From the NCBI GenBank assembly GCA_963930775.1, contig OZ005691.1:8367000-8430999 (forward strand): 64,000 nt of DNA, written 5' to 3'. The stretch is from Cliona cf. orientalis. Lineage: Eukaryota; Porifera; Demospongiae; Clionaida; Clionaidae. The position numbers and the translations under genes are program-made. A model generated the notes under the pieces. The model did not search any database, was not told the DNA's origin, and was given only the letters and a program-made list of their open reading frames with translations. Below are positions 35,764-46,392 of this stretch, in pieces (position 1 is the stretch's first letter; every line of letters begins with the position of its first letter).

Positions 35764-36130
35764 CAGGAGCATATGAGCCGCCCGGAGGGCGGCGAAGGAG
35801 CGTCCGACTACCGTAGGGTTGGCTGTAGTATGTGTTAGGCGAAGTACTTAAGGCTGCATGCACTTCCTTATTTGGAACGTGCAGCTGATGTGGTACATAG
35901 CAGATTACTTTTGTACAAGCCACACTGTACTAGTTAATTGACTTAGTCTGTAGTGTGGTTGTAGACTGTGCACTACCAGTGGTGCTATCACTATGGAGAT
36001 TAACCAATGGAAATACCCTGCAGCTGGCCACTCCATATAAGGTCAAGCATTGCTATTGAACTTCGCCTAACACATCTGACACGTAGTCGGACGCTCCTTC
36101 GCCGCCCTTCTGGCGGCTCATATGCTCCTG
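35764..36130. mobile_element. 367-bp TIR element with a 7-bp target-site duplication
   Basis: Left end CAGGAGCATATGAGCCGCC and right end GGCGGCTCATATGCTCCTG are perfect inverted repeats, and similarity extends through GCGAAGGAGCGTCCGACTAC. TTACTAT flanks both ends (35757-35763 and 36131-36137). Non-coding. Confidence 0.88.
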
Positions 36131-36239
36131 TTACTATATATATAGTCAGCATTAATTTTATAGCCAATAATAATTACTGTATTCAACGTATGAACGTATT
36201 AGCTACTTGAGTCAGTTAATGTTTGAATTTTCTCAATCA

Positions 36240-36380
36240 GTGTTGCTCCATGGATCATAGTTGAGCCCAACTTCACAATAGAGATCCTCAGTGCCACTCT
36301 TTGGGAATGTAAGTTTGAAGTTGGAATTATCCATGCTGTTGTTGAAGAACATCACTGTGCAGACTGTTGTTGTCTTCCCC
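36240..36380 (-). pseudogene. Relic of the last exon of a folate-receptor-like gene
   Basis: Minus-strand frames read CTVMFFNNSMDNSNFKLTFP then, after a frameshift, ISIVKLGSTMI. They match CTVMAFDNNMANPNFKLTFP and MSVVKLGSTMI at the C-terminus of the 33.3-34.4 kb gene. No upstream exon is visible. It points to a former tandem duplicate in the same orientation. Confidence 0.85.
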
Positions 36381-36517
36381 CTCCATTTGTTCAGTGGATT
36401 AAAAAGGTCATTATAATAATTAATTTTGAGAGAACTAGCTAATAATTATAAGCTATTGCATATAGCTGCGCATGCAACTACAATGCTTGGGCCATGCAGA
36501 CTATACATTATAATAAA

Positions 36518-38095
36518 CGCAGTGTCTACTGAGCCGGTACCGGAACTCGATTTGACTACCTTAAAGAGCCGGCATAGACAAATGCGCATGCGCACTTGCA
36601 ACCTGACCGGACTAAGTTTAAACGGTTACGTCATTAGGTCCCACCCGCTTCACGTGGCGCAGCGCATCGTTGGCCCATGGCCCACTAGCCAGCCAATCCG
36701 AGAAGGGTTAAGCCGGGTACGAGGCTACTAGCGCTGTTGCCACCGCCAAGTTACGACTTCTTCCCTTGGCCTACACGTTGTTTCTGCAGTGCATCCTGCA
36801 CACCAATATCCAGCTCTCCCTGTGCACACATTTAGTACACTGTTATTAAACGTGGAACTTACCATACTTTAATAAATTTATACTGATTGCTGGATTGGAT
36901 AGGTAGTTATAATTACTGGCATGTCACTGTGTCAAGAAATTTCAAAGGAACGGTACCTATGGGGTGATGACCTTGATGAGTTGCTCTCATCACATGCAAA
37001 GGTAACTGTGACTAGCAATGATCGTCAAAAATCCCAGTCTGGAAATATATTGTTAGCGGAAACGAGAATATCCATACAGATACACAAAATAAGGTAAAAA
37101 CAGTTTTGGATAGAAAATAGTCACTTTGATGTTCACTCTTTGCCAAACATGTCCTGCGTGAAGAGGAATTTCATAATATAAACTTCAGTGATTGTTTATG
37201 GAAGGTGCATTAAAGTAACATAACTGTTTATTAAGGACAAATATTCTGAATAGCCAATTATACTAAAATAACAAAATGTAAGGTACACGTATGCACACAT
37301 ACACGTACACATTCATGAAAATGTGTACAATTATAACCCAACTCAAGAGTATATACCTAAAGTGGTCAGCAATGGTACTTGGATGTATTCAAGTACATGT
37401 AGGTAAACAGGGGTAATTTCGTATGCGGGGCAATTCCGTATCCTTGTATCCCCTGTTCCACAATGCGAGCATCTATGAAATAAGCCGGCGGTATACCTAG
37501 TAGCTATTGGTAGCTATATAGGATGCCTGGAAGCGCAGCGATTACACGCGTTATGTAGCAGAAATAACGAGGATATAAAGTTGCCCCGCATACGAAATTA
37601 CCCCAACACTTGGATGTATTCAAGTACATTACACTGCCATCATTGATTCATGTAATTGTTTAACTAGGCATACAATTTGCAAAAACTGATGACACTGCTA
37701 CTGTAGAAATTATCTGCACCTCCACCTTCCCCCACTAACCTTAGTAAGATGAGTGCACGTACAGGCTCTGGAAACTCCCTCCTGGCGTGAATATCCATGT
37801 TGTATCACTCAAGCCATGGCAAAACAGATAGACACATGGTATCCAACCTTCTCTAGCTCTGACTTCCTTTGTTGATGATGTGGTGTGCTTTATTTGGTGG
37901 TGTTGTTTATAATACTCTGAGTGGTTCAGGGTACAATTTGTGACATGTACTGCAATGCGCTGCGTGAAGGGGGTGGGACCCAATGACGTAACCCTTTTCA
38001 TCTCGCGCAGGCCGCAAGTGCGCATGCGCATTTGTCTATGCCGGCTCTTTAAGGTAGTCAAGTCGAGTTCCGGTACCGGCTCAGTAGACACTGCG
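36518..38095. mobile_element. 1.58-kb Mutator-like TIR element, 9-bp TSD
   Basis: Ends CGCAGTGTCTACTGAGCCGG and its complement are part of inverted repeats of about 145 bp (36518-36663 and about 37955-38095). TATAATAAA flanks both ends exactly (36509-36517 and 38096-38104). No transposase is visible, so it is non-autonomous. A smaller inverted-repeat element is nested at 37410-37604. Confidence 0.87.
37410..37604. mobile_element. Nested ~195-bp miniature element
   Basis: GGGGTAATTTCGTATGCGGG on the left and CCCGCATACGAAATTACCCC on the right form a ~24-bp inverted repeat. ACTTGGATGTATTCAAGTAC occurs just outside on both sides (about 37377 and 37608), an unusually long flanking direct repeat. 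Confidence 0.75.
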
Positions 38096-38195
38096 TATAA
38101 TAAATGATTGTCTTGTACTCCGTCAAGGATTCTCGATAGATTTCCTAGTAGCTATCAATGCTCATGGATGGCTCTGTATGTGTACGTGTATGTGT

Positions 38196-38226
<31 letters not shown>

Positions 38227-38273
38227 GAGATGATATGTGCACAGAGGTGGTTAGTGTCAGTAGCTATCAATGT

Positions 38274-38609
38274 CAGGGGCGGATCCAGGGGGGGGGTCAT
38301 GGGGGGCAGATGACCCCCCCTTCCAGGCCTGAATATCTTGTACCAGCTTGCTGTGCTTGGCTCAATAGCCAGCTTTGCCACCCTCCCTTCAACCAATGAA
38401 CCTTGATCTGACACAAAATATAGCTAAAAACCTGTTTGTACGATGAAAAAGTCGGGTTCCATTGACATCTCGGGCTGTTTGTCTCGTTCGCGGCAACAAT
38501 GTAGGCGTGGTCTTCACAAAAGTGGGCGTGGCCAAAATTTCCGCGCACGCTTCGCGCGCGATCATTTACTTTATGACCCCCCCTACTTGATGTCCTGGAT
38601 CCGCCCCTG
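38274..38609. mobile_element. 336-bp miniature element, 5-bp TSD
   Basis: Terminal inverted repeat CAGGGGCGGATCCAGG / CCTGGATCCGCCCCTG; AATGT flanks both sides. Interior has GCGCGCGAAGCG-like and GGGGG/CCCCC segments like the element at 522-874, so the two are one family. A GT dinucleotide run lies just upstream (about 38197-38224). Confidence 0.85.
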
Positions 38610-38699
38610 AATGTATTCGACTAACCAATGATAATTATTATGGATAGTATTGTCACATACACAGAATTATGCACTTTGCTGCACATGACATTATAATAG

Positions 38700-40070
38700 C
38701 TATTGGGCTATTCCAGTTAATAAAGATACACCCCCATGGAAGAACACTATCACGTTTCCCCCCATGACAATAATTAAAACCACCTAAACACCCTCAAGAC
38801 AAATTTATGGGCACACTTACCCTGATGACAGCTTAATTGAAGCCACTTCACCCCTCAAGACATCATTATGAATACACTGGGTACCCTCCGGACTAATTAT
38901 GGGTATATATATTATACATTTACCCTCATGACAACTTAATTAAAGCCACTTCCACACCATTTCTAATTATTTTTTTACCTCTAATTACACCGGACAGTCA
39001 ATGAAGTTTGAGTTTTTGTTATTCTAATTATCCAGACATCGTTGGACAGGTTGCGCTAGCGTGGTACTGATTGAGCAAAATTTGCAATGGACAGCTGCTT
39101 CTTTGGTGGCACTGAAGGATGCGAGTTGTTCTCTTTCCCACCATGAACAGGGAGCTCCAGGTACCATCTCATTTTCTCAATCTCTGCAGCTGCTCGATTG
39201 CACGTCCATTTGACCGAATGCACATGCGTGAAAACGTGTTCTAATTCATCGGACACTTCGAACGCTGACTATTTTCGTGTGCTCTAATTATAGCGGACAT
39301 TGGCCAAAATAATTATTTTTCTGTTGTCCGTTAAATTAGAGGTACAATCTCCATAATAATAATTATTATTATGGGCTATACAGTACGTAGTTGACCATCG
39401 CCTAGCAATAAAAGTTTTTATAGGCAAATTACTGGATACCAGAGGGGTATTGGTGATCATAGGGTAGCATAGGTGGCGGAACCAGGGGAGCACCAGGGGC
39501 ATGTGCCCCTCCTCCCTTGTATAACAGTCTTTCAATAGATCCCTATTGTGATAGACATGTGACACACCCACTGTGTCCCTCCCCCCTCCCACCACCACTA
39601 GGTAGGCCAATGATGAGAGGAGTCATGAGTCAATTAACTAGTACGTTGTATGCAAGACCTCACCTGGGGAGCATTCAATCATGCATCAATTACCCTATTG
39701 TAGGGTAATACCCGAGACATCATGCATTTAGCAGCCCCCTATCGACGCTACCTCTCAATGCCCTATCGACACTGTAATGTCAATTCAAAACTGCTTGAGA
39801 TAATAATCATAGAACACACTATGGAATAAATAGCCATCATTGCTAATTTCACCTGTGAAGGGAGTATATTAATATTATTATAATTAGTCCGGAAGGTATC
39901 CAGTGTATTCATTATGACGTCTTGGGGGTTCAATTAATTATAAGTTGTCATCGGGGTAAATGTACCCATAATTAGTCCGGAGGGTACCCATGCAGTGTAT
40001 TCATTATGACGTCTTGGGAGGGGGGGGGTCCGGATAATTAGAGATGTCCGTTAAATTAGAGGCAATATGG
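38700..40070. repeat. Block of inverted repeats without genes
   Basis: Blocks around ACACTGGGTACCCTCCGGAC (38815-38965) recur inverted at 39890-40015, twice in tandem. TCCGTTAAATTAGAGG occurs at about 39330 and 40050. It looks like a decayed large inverted-repeat element. No reading frame with recognisable motifs. A G-rich element end (AGGTGGCGGAACCAGGGGAG) lies at 39471. Confidence 0.55.
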
Positions 40071-40382
40071 TATGTTATAGTTATGTGGCAGGCAGGCCAA
40101 TACAAGGCAGTGGCTGCCATATAACTGACTTGTTAGATATTGACATAGGAATTTAATTAGTACCTATTCTTTTACATTGAGCATGTTGCCCACAGTGTCG
40201 CTGTGTACACTAACATGAACCTATTTGAGACTCTAATCTCTGTAGTGGAGAATATTCTGCCACTAGTTACCTTGGTAACATCTAACAATTATGTGTATGA
40301 GTTGTGTGATTAGGGTATTAATTTGATGTGATTATTAGGCTAGGCTAGAGAAGAGAAACACATTATCCTGGAAAAAATTCCA

Positions 40383-40455
40383 GGATCCAGCCGGGATTTG
40401 AACTCGGGACCTCCTGATTTCTAGTCAGACACTCTTACCACTGAGCTACTGGACC
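40383..40455 (-). tRNA. tRNA-like gene, full cloverleaf, anticodon AGA position
   Basis: The minus strand folds completely: acceptor GGTCCAG/CTGGATC, D stem GCTC/GAGT, anticodon stem TCTGA/TCAGG with loop CTAGAAA, variable loop of 5, T stem CCGAG/CCCGG with loop TTCAAAT and one mismatch. Loop positions 34-36 read AGA, formally Ser, yet the short variable loop is not Ser-like. A T6 Pol III terminator follows the 3' end within about 6 bases. No intron. It may be a transcribed repeat-borne tRNA and not a working decoder. Confidence 0.6.
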
Positions 40456-40716
40456 CAGGTGGCAGCGGAGTGTAGGAAGATGGCATTTCCATAGGACCTC
40501 ATTCAAATTCCGACAATGTGTCTCTCTTCTCAAGGGGTGGTGGGACTGAGCTGTGCGTGCTGCAGAGCAGCGAGATGCACAACTGTGGCCGAAGCCCTCC
40601 AAGCAGTCCCTCTCAGTCATGGCCTGACTGGTGGCGTTGGTTAATAATGATAAGCTTATTACCAATGGCCTTGGTAAAGGCAGATGTGGAAACAGGCTAG
40701 AGAAGAGAAACACAAC

Positions 40717-40790
40717 AGTAGCTCAGTGGTAAGAGTGTCTGACTAGAAATCAGGAGGTCCCGAGTTCAAATCCCGGCTGGATCCTGGAAT
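40717..40790 (+). pseudogene. Second tRNA-like copy lacking the 5' acceptor strand
   Basis: It has the same D, anticodon and T arms as 40383-40455, but the 5' acceptor strand reads ACAACAG in place of GGTCCAG, so the acceptor stem cannot form. TTTTTT follows the 3' end. Confidence 0.7.
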
Positions 40791-40886
40791 TTTTTCCAGG
40801 ATAATGTGTTTCTCTTCTCTAGCCTGTTTCCACATCTGCCTTTACCAAGGCCATTGGTAATAAGCTTATCATTATTATTAGGCTAG

Positions 40887-41223
40887 GTATGTATTATGGA
40901 TCATGAGGGTATATATGAGTATGTGTGATGTGATTGAGATAATTTAATACTTAATTGCGATTTTGAGGTGATTAGGGTACATTGTAGCTATTATAATATT
41001 ATTGATCAATGATGGAATGGGTATGTGTATGAGTCAATGAAGTGATAATTTAATTGGGTATGTTCATGAATAGTTTGGAGTAGAGTGTATAGATATAATA
41101 TGTATACTAGTTAATTGTTTGAGAGTGTGATGTGATTAGGGTATGAGAGTGTGATATGATAATATTATGTATGTGTGAAGTGATTAGGGTATGTATGAGT
41201 TGTTTTTAAGTGCTATGTGATTA
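40887..41223 (+). repeat. Degenerate GTGTGATGTGATTAGGGTATG satellite-like tract
   Basis: Imperfect units containing GTGATTAGGGTATG and GAGTGTGATGTGATT repeat from about 40305 and from 40890 to 41223, and resume after the inserted element at 41463-41620. Confidence 0.6.
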
Positions 41224-41462
41224 GGCCACTCCAAATCAATTAGTTGTTTCTCATCCCCCCTTGATTTCCGCCCGCATGTATTTCCACCAGCACCAGCACA
41301 ATACAAAAGTATACCGCCTCGATTTTTTTGGACTGCTGAACTTATGATTATGACGACCATTTCCCATCAAACTTGTGATTAAACGACCATTTCCAGCCGC
41401 CCGCCCGCATCAGTTTTTTGGCTCAGGGGGGATGAGAAACAATGAATTAATTTGGAGTGGCC
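41224..41462. mobile_element. 239-bp TIR element with TTA duplication
   Basis: Ends GGCCACTCCAAAT and ATTTGGAGTGGCC continue to GTTTCTCATCC/GGATGAGAAAC. TTA precedes and follows. It interrupts the GTGATTAGGG-type tandem tract and matches the end design of 28107-29221. Confidence 0.82.
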
Positions 41463-41639
41463 TTAGGGTATGTGTGATGTGATTATAGGGTATTACAATA
41501 GAGTGGGATCTTTGAAGCTCTGAGTTTGAGAGTGAATGCTGTCTGAGTACATTGTATGTCATATACGTATAATTTGGGGAATATGTTTAAGAGTGTGATG
41601 AGATTGGAGCATATATATATTATATAGGTTGTCAGTGAG

Positions 41640-43195
41640 CTTTGCAAACTCAAAGCAGTAGCCTTTATGTAGTAGCAGTGGACAGGTGTGTGCATAGTAC
41701 ATTCACACTTTCCTTATAAGGAAGGTGTTAACCCGAACAGACTAATTATGTGCACCGCTAGGGCTGCATCACTCCATCTGTGGTGGAGACCACCCTGAGC
41801 TTCACATGCACAATCACTAACTCCATTGCACACATGTACACAGCATGATCCTGAATTGAGCTGGAGCCTCAGGAGAGAATAGGTCAAGTGCTGCTGTTGG
41901 CCAGCTTCATTCACCAACCCTTCCCTCTCTATGGATATTTTAGTAGTACACCAGCCAGACCCTCTCCTCCTTGTTTACTTTGACTTAATCTTTCTATTAT
42001 TGAGGGGTATGAGTTCTCAGCCATAATTCCTGATAGCTCTATCGCATACCAACAGTGTCATTCTCCCTGTGATATGCAGATTGCTAGTGGTGATAATAGA
42101 ATATTATTGTGAACATGGCCTATTAGCTATTTACCTAAACTTCCATACTCCGGTGTTCTGAAGGGGAAGCCTGGCTCGTTTCTAAGGGGTCAGAGTTGCA
42201 TACAGAGGAGGGGGGGGGGGGGGGGGGGGGCACTGGTCTATACATGTAACTTAAATCGATTAACTTAATGAGTAATGATCACTGTCTACTTTCTTGCTGT
42301 TGCTAACACCTGTATTTGAGTTTATTATAGCTAGTTCACACTTGCATGAAACATATTTAGCTGTCACCACAAAGATAATAATATTATAATAAACAGTACC
42401 TCACTATCCACCTCTTGACAAGTGGCATAATATTAGGTAAAATTTTATAAAATCTTCTGGAGTTTTTGAGCTCAACAAGTATCATCTCTGAAACATTATA
42501 ATACATGTACAGTAAATAGAGAAGCATGGCAAGGCTCAACTGCTAGCGCTATAGTTATGTACATGTGTATACGCACACGATGCGCATACAGAGTCATAAC
42601 CCCTAGAAAAAGTCATATATATATGCAAATAAACATGATTGACACAGTCCATGACAAACAGAATGAACACTGGCCCAAGTAAGCCCCATGATAATACTTA
42701 GCACATACTTATCATTTAATTATTATGGTAATGGGGAGAATTTGTTTGAAGGACAGCTTTGATTAGATTAATACCATAGAGGCAAAAATATTGGTAGTCA
42801 CATAAGTTTGGCGATTTGGGTCCCAATGTTGCATTTCACACTATTCAAATTGATTTTAAATTGGCAGTTATGGTATGGTATCGCTATAATAATATTATTA
42901 TCTCTATATATTATAATATACTCTCTTGTTATTATGTGTATGTATAAATATAATATATATGAACATGCACGCAGATCAGAATTTAATTTAGAGGCATACC
43001 ATCAACCCACCCAATTTTATTCCCTGCCAAATTTTCCAGCTCCACGGTATTACGTAATTCTCCATACGGATAATTATTAGCTAACTCAACAACATATGTC
43101 CCTAGGGGGTCTATATCTTTAGGGATAAATTATAAAACCAAAATCATGATGTAAATTAAAGCTAGGCCGTGTATCAATACATATAGTATGTATCC
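41640..43195. other. Non-coding interval with a long G run
   Basis: No exon recognised. A run of 21 G at 42210-42230 is capable of quadruplex formation and is a likely assembly-fragile site. The remainder is AT-rich with short palindromes (TATATATA, ATAATATTAT). Confidence 0.45.
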
Positions 43196-43199
43196 AAGT

Positions 43200-43569
43200 A
43201 ATTGTGACCTGCTCTGAGAAAAGGGACCACTCGGGATAAAATTTCATTTTTTTACTCTACTAGAAAATATTGTAGGATTCTGGCTTCATATTGATATGCT
43301 ATGTTTATGTAGTTGCAAAACATAAACTATCGTTATGGGCACAAACAATTGCTCGGACACATACAATTAAATACAAAATTTAATTAAATATACTGTCTAT
43401 CTGCGTGTATAAAAAAATTAATAGTCATAACTCCACTTTTGATCAACATTTTTTTTTCATGAAACTTGCACCGTATTGGATTCAGCACACAGAGCTATCA
43501 ATCCATGCTAAAAATTCAATTTTTATGAAATATCCCGAGCGGTCCCTTTTCTCAGAGCAGGTCACAATT
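43200..43569. mobile_element. 370-bp TIR element
   Basis: AATTGTGACCTGCTCTGAGA on the left and its complement on the right form a terminal inverted repeat of about 45 bp including AAGGGACC. Interior is AT-rich and non-coding. Confidence 0.82.
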
Positions 43570-44285
43570 AGTCTGAAGGAGTAGCTATATCTGCATGACC
43601 CCTTTTAATTTATCCTATGGAGTCGGTATGCATAGATATACTCTAGAGCTAGGATATGTGATAGTGTGGTTCAATACTACTACAGTAGAATCCTCTGTAT
43701 ATTAATTCCGACAGTCTTAATTGGGACAGCTTGAGGTGTCCTAATTAAAAGTGTTCTCATTTCAGGGGTAGTTTTATGCACTCTTCTAGCTATATATAGG
43801 TTGCTGGAACCATGCTTGGTGTCCTGATTAAGGGAGGTTTCATCATTTCAGGGATGTCCTTATAGAGGGGGTCCATGCACTGTATATATAATAATATAGT
43901 ACTATGACACCTGGTTGTGGGAGCATCTGAGATGTATATGTAATTTAAGGCTGATGAGTAAATTATTTTGAAATATCGGTTAATATGATTAATAATTAAT
44001 TGCACAACTTTGTTTGATTCTCCCTCACTTCTTTTGAATTTTTACCCATCTACCCATCAGACAAATTATTAATCTAATTTAAGATACCCATCAGACGAAT
44101 TATTAAATGTTATTTTGAGCCCATAAGACAGAAATTAGATTCTCCAAAAAAAAACCCTGAAGACTAATTAGTGTTCTTCCATGGGGGTGTATCCTTATTA
44201 ACTGGAATAGCCCATTATCATGATCACAAGCTTGATGCAAGATGCCTTACATAATATGCCACCATGACCCACATGTAAATTGTAC

Positions 44286-44570
44286 CTGAAACTCTTTGAA
44301 TAAAGGCTCTGGTTGCAGTTAGAGCAGCCTCTTCTTTGTCCAAGTAGTGCAGTTCCCCTCCAAGATACCCCCAGCCCAACATCGAATATTATGGTGAGTA
44401 TTTCAGATAATAATGGATACATTCATGTTGCTGCTGCTCTTCATCCTTGCTGTGTTCTTCGATCTTCTCAATCACACTGTCTGGTTGACTGAGATAGTAG
44501 TTCATTAGTTTGTTTGTGTCCATTACATGGCTAAGCACCGTCAATAGGTTGCTGTGAGTGTGTGTATTGT
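44286..44570 (-). pseudogene. Solitary death-domain exon with one stop codon
   Basis: Acceptor CAG precedes 44570 and donor GTACAA follows 44286; the 285-nt exon is phase 1-1. The translation matches the second death domain of the 18.5-26.1 kb gene: THSNLLTVLSHV, DEEQQQHECIHYY, GELHYLDKEEAA, AFIQRVSG. One in-frame TAA follows the KYSP motif. No neighbouring exons of such a gene are visible, so it is a dispersed or orphaned exon. Confidence 0.8.
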
Positions 44571-45281
44571 CTGTGAATTGAAGGGATTTAATATGGTAAC
44601 CATCTACACTTGTTTATTTAATTCTTTAGGAGGTCTTAGATTGTCAGTTGACCTTCACAGCTTCAGGCACTACAGATTATAGATTGTTGCAAATCAAAAT
44701 TAAATTTTAATGAACCCTTGACCATCTCCCCAGTAGCTAGCTGCACAGTGTAATGGTGCATGTGGTAAAAGGTCGTCAATGGAATGCGTACACATCGATC
44801 GATGCTGGCCCCAGAAATCGTGGAGATGGCGTCTAAGATCGACTCTCAACCTTGATAGCGACAAGTTTCGATGCTTCAATCATAGAGACGAATTCGACAA
44901 CACAGTATTCCTTCCGAACTTCAGGTTGGTCACGCTGCTGCAGTCGCGCGCGGGCCAGCCCCTTGTGGCAGTGATGCGTGCTACATGTGCTATATATAGC
45001 GCAAGGCTAGCTTTATTTATCCATGGCATTACGTAAGCCAAGAAAACACGTGAAGTTCAACCAACAGTACTTCTCAGAGAAAGTAGCGCTCAGGTTGTAA
45101 TCTATTCGCTGGATACACGCGTAAGATACTCTACATATTTACTGATTTTCAAGTCTCAGAAAGGCTCCAGCGAGGCCCTGAATTTTCTCATAATTACCTC
45201 ATAGATTACACCATAGGTTTCATCATAATTACACTATAATTACCTCATAACCACAGAAAAGTAAATTGTTACTGGGGAGAT

Positions 45282-46114
45282 AATGAACAACTTAGAAGAC
45301 TACGTCCAGAGTCCCTCACGAATACGCCGCCATAAATTCGAACTAGGACATATTGACAAACTGCGCATGCTCCGTATACGCGTACAATATTGGGGCGCGC
45401 GGCTTGAGCCGGTTGACCTTCACCTGCCACGTGCTCGACTGAATAGGGAAATCCCCCTGCCCTGAAAGTGAGCTCGCTAGAGAAAGCGAACTGAGAGAAA
45501 CGCCATAAGGATATCATCGGATAGTCCACGATTTCTTCTACGCTAGGCTCGAATTCTGGGCCCCAATAAGCTTTCATGCGTGCTAAACATTTTGAAACAG
45601 TCTTAACAGCATTTTCGTCATATTTTACATTTACATCACAATTACCTCATCGGTCGGCCGAATAGTTTTTTTTCTAATTGGGACTCTGGACGTAATGAAC
45701 AACTTAGAGACTACGTCCAGAGTCCCTCACGAATACGCCGCCATAAATTCGAACTAGGACATATCGACAAACTGCGCATGCTCCGTATACGCGTACAATA
45801 TTGAGGCGCGGCTTGAGCCGGTTGACCTTCACCTGCCATGTGCTCGACTGAATAGGGAAATCCCCCTGCCCTGAAAGCGAGCTCGCTAGAGAAAGCGAAC
45901 TGAGAGAAACGCCAAAAGGATATCATCGGATAGTCCACGATCTCTTCTACGCTAGGTTCGAATTCTGGGTCCCAACAACCTTTCATGAGCGCTAAACATT
46001 TTGAAACAGTTTCACAGCAATTACATCATAATTTCATCATAGGTTTCATCATTATTCATCATAATTACCTCATCGCGAGGCCGAATCGATTTGTTAATTG
46101 GGACTCTGGACGTA
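45282..46114. mobile_element. Tandem pair of MITEs with TACGTCCAGAGTCCC ends
   Basis: Copy 1 spans 45301-45694 and copy 2 spans 45712-46114, each starting TACGTCCAGAGTCCC and ending GGGACTCTGGACGTA. About 300 internal bases are nearly identical (GCCGCCATAAATTCGAACTA, TCGACTGAATAGGGAAATCC). The AATGAACAACTTAGA spacer is present before each copy, so unit plus spacer was duplicated with a period near 415 bp. A ~60-codon minus-strand frame (EFEPSVEEIVDYPMIS) is open in both copies. Confidence 0.85.
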
Positions 46115-46392
46115 ATAATGACAAAGTAGCCTCATCTCCTGTCTTTTTCGGGGTAAGCATAATATTCATCTATGCATGCCTGCTTCCAATAATTGTAATG
46201 CCTGTGTTGATTGTGGTCTAATTGCATGACAGTATCATGATTACTGATGTAGCTAGCTACATGTAAAGCCTTTAATGGTCTTCTATTGAATGATCGTGTG
46301 CGCTTGTACAATGTCATCCTTTGTTTATTAATTTAGCTAGCTACATGTGTTGAAATTACAGTTGCCTTCTATAATATTATGCTCACTTTGAC

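Larger units (their letters stand above)
40343..40886. mobile_element. Composite foldback element with two inverted tRNA-like copies
   Basis: 40343-40453 reads as the reverse complement of about 40726-40820 (shared GAGAAGAGAAACACATTATC and the tRNA-like core). A second inverted pair joins 40644-40700 with 40817-40880 (AGGCAGATGTGGAAACAGGC). The nested geometry indicates inversion and duplication of one tRNA-containing segment. Confidence 0.75.

Noticed and set aside
40435-40713. Minus-strand 92-codon frame over the tRNA-like region
   Set aside because: It overlaps the cloverleaf and the inverted repeats; no protein motif.
18338-44781. Shared GCATGTGGTAAAAGGTCGTCAAT near 18350 and 44760 as a common promoter motif
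   Set aside because: The relation to the two death-domain loci differs in strand and distance; a shared repeat fragment explains it equally well.
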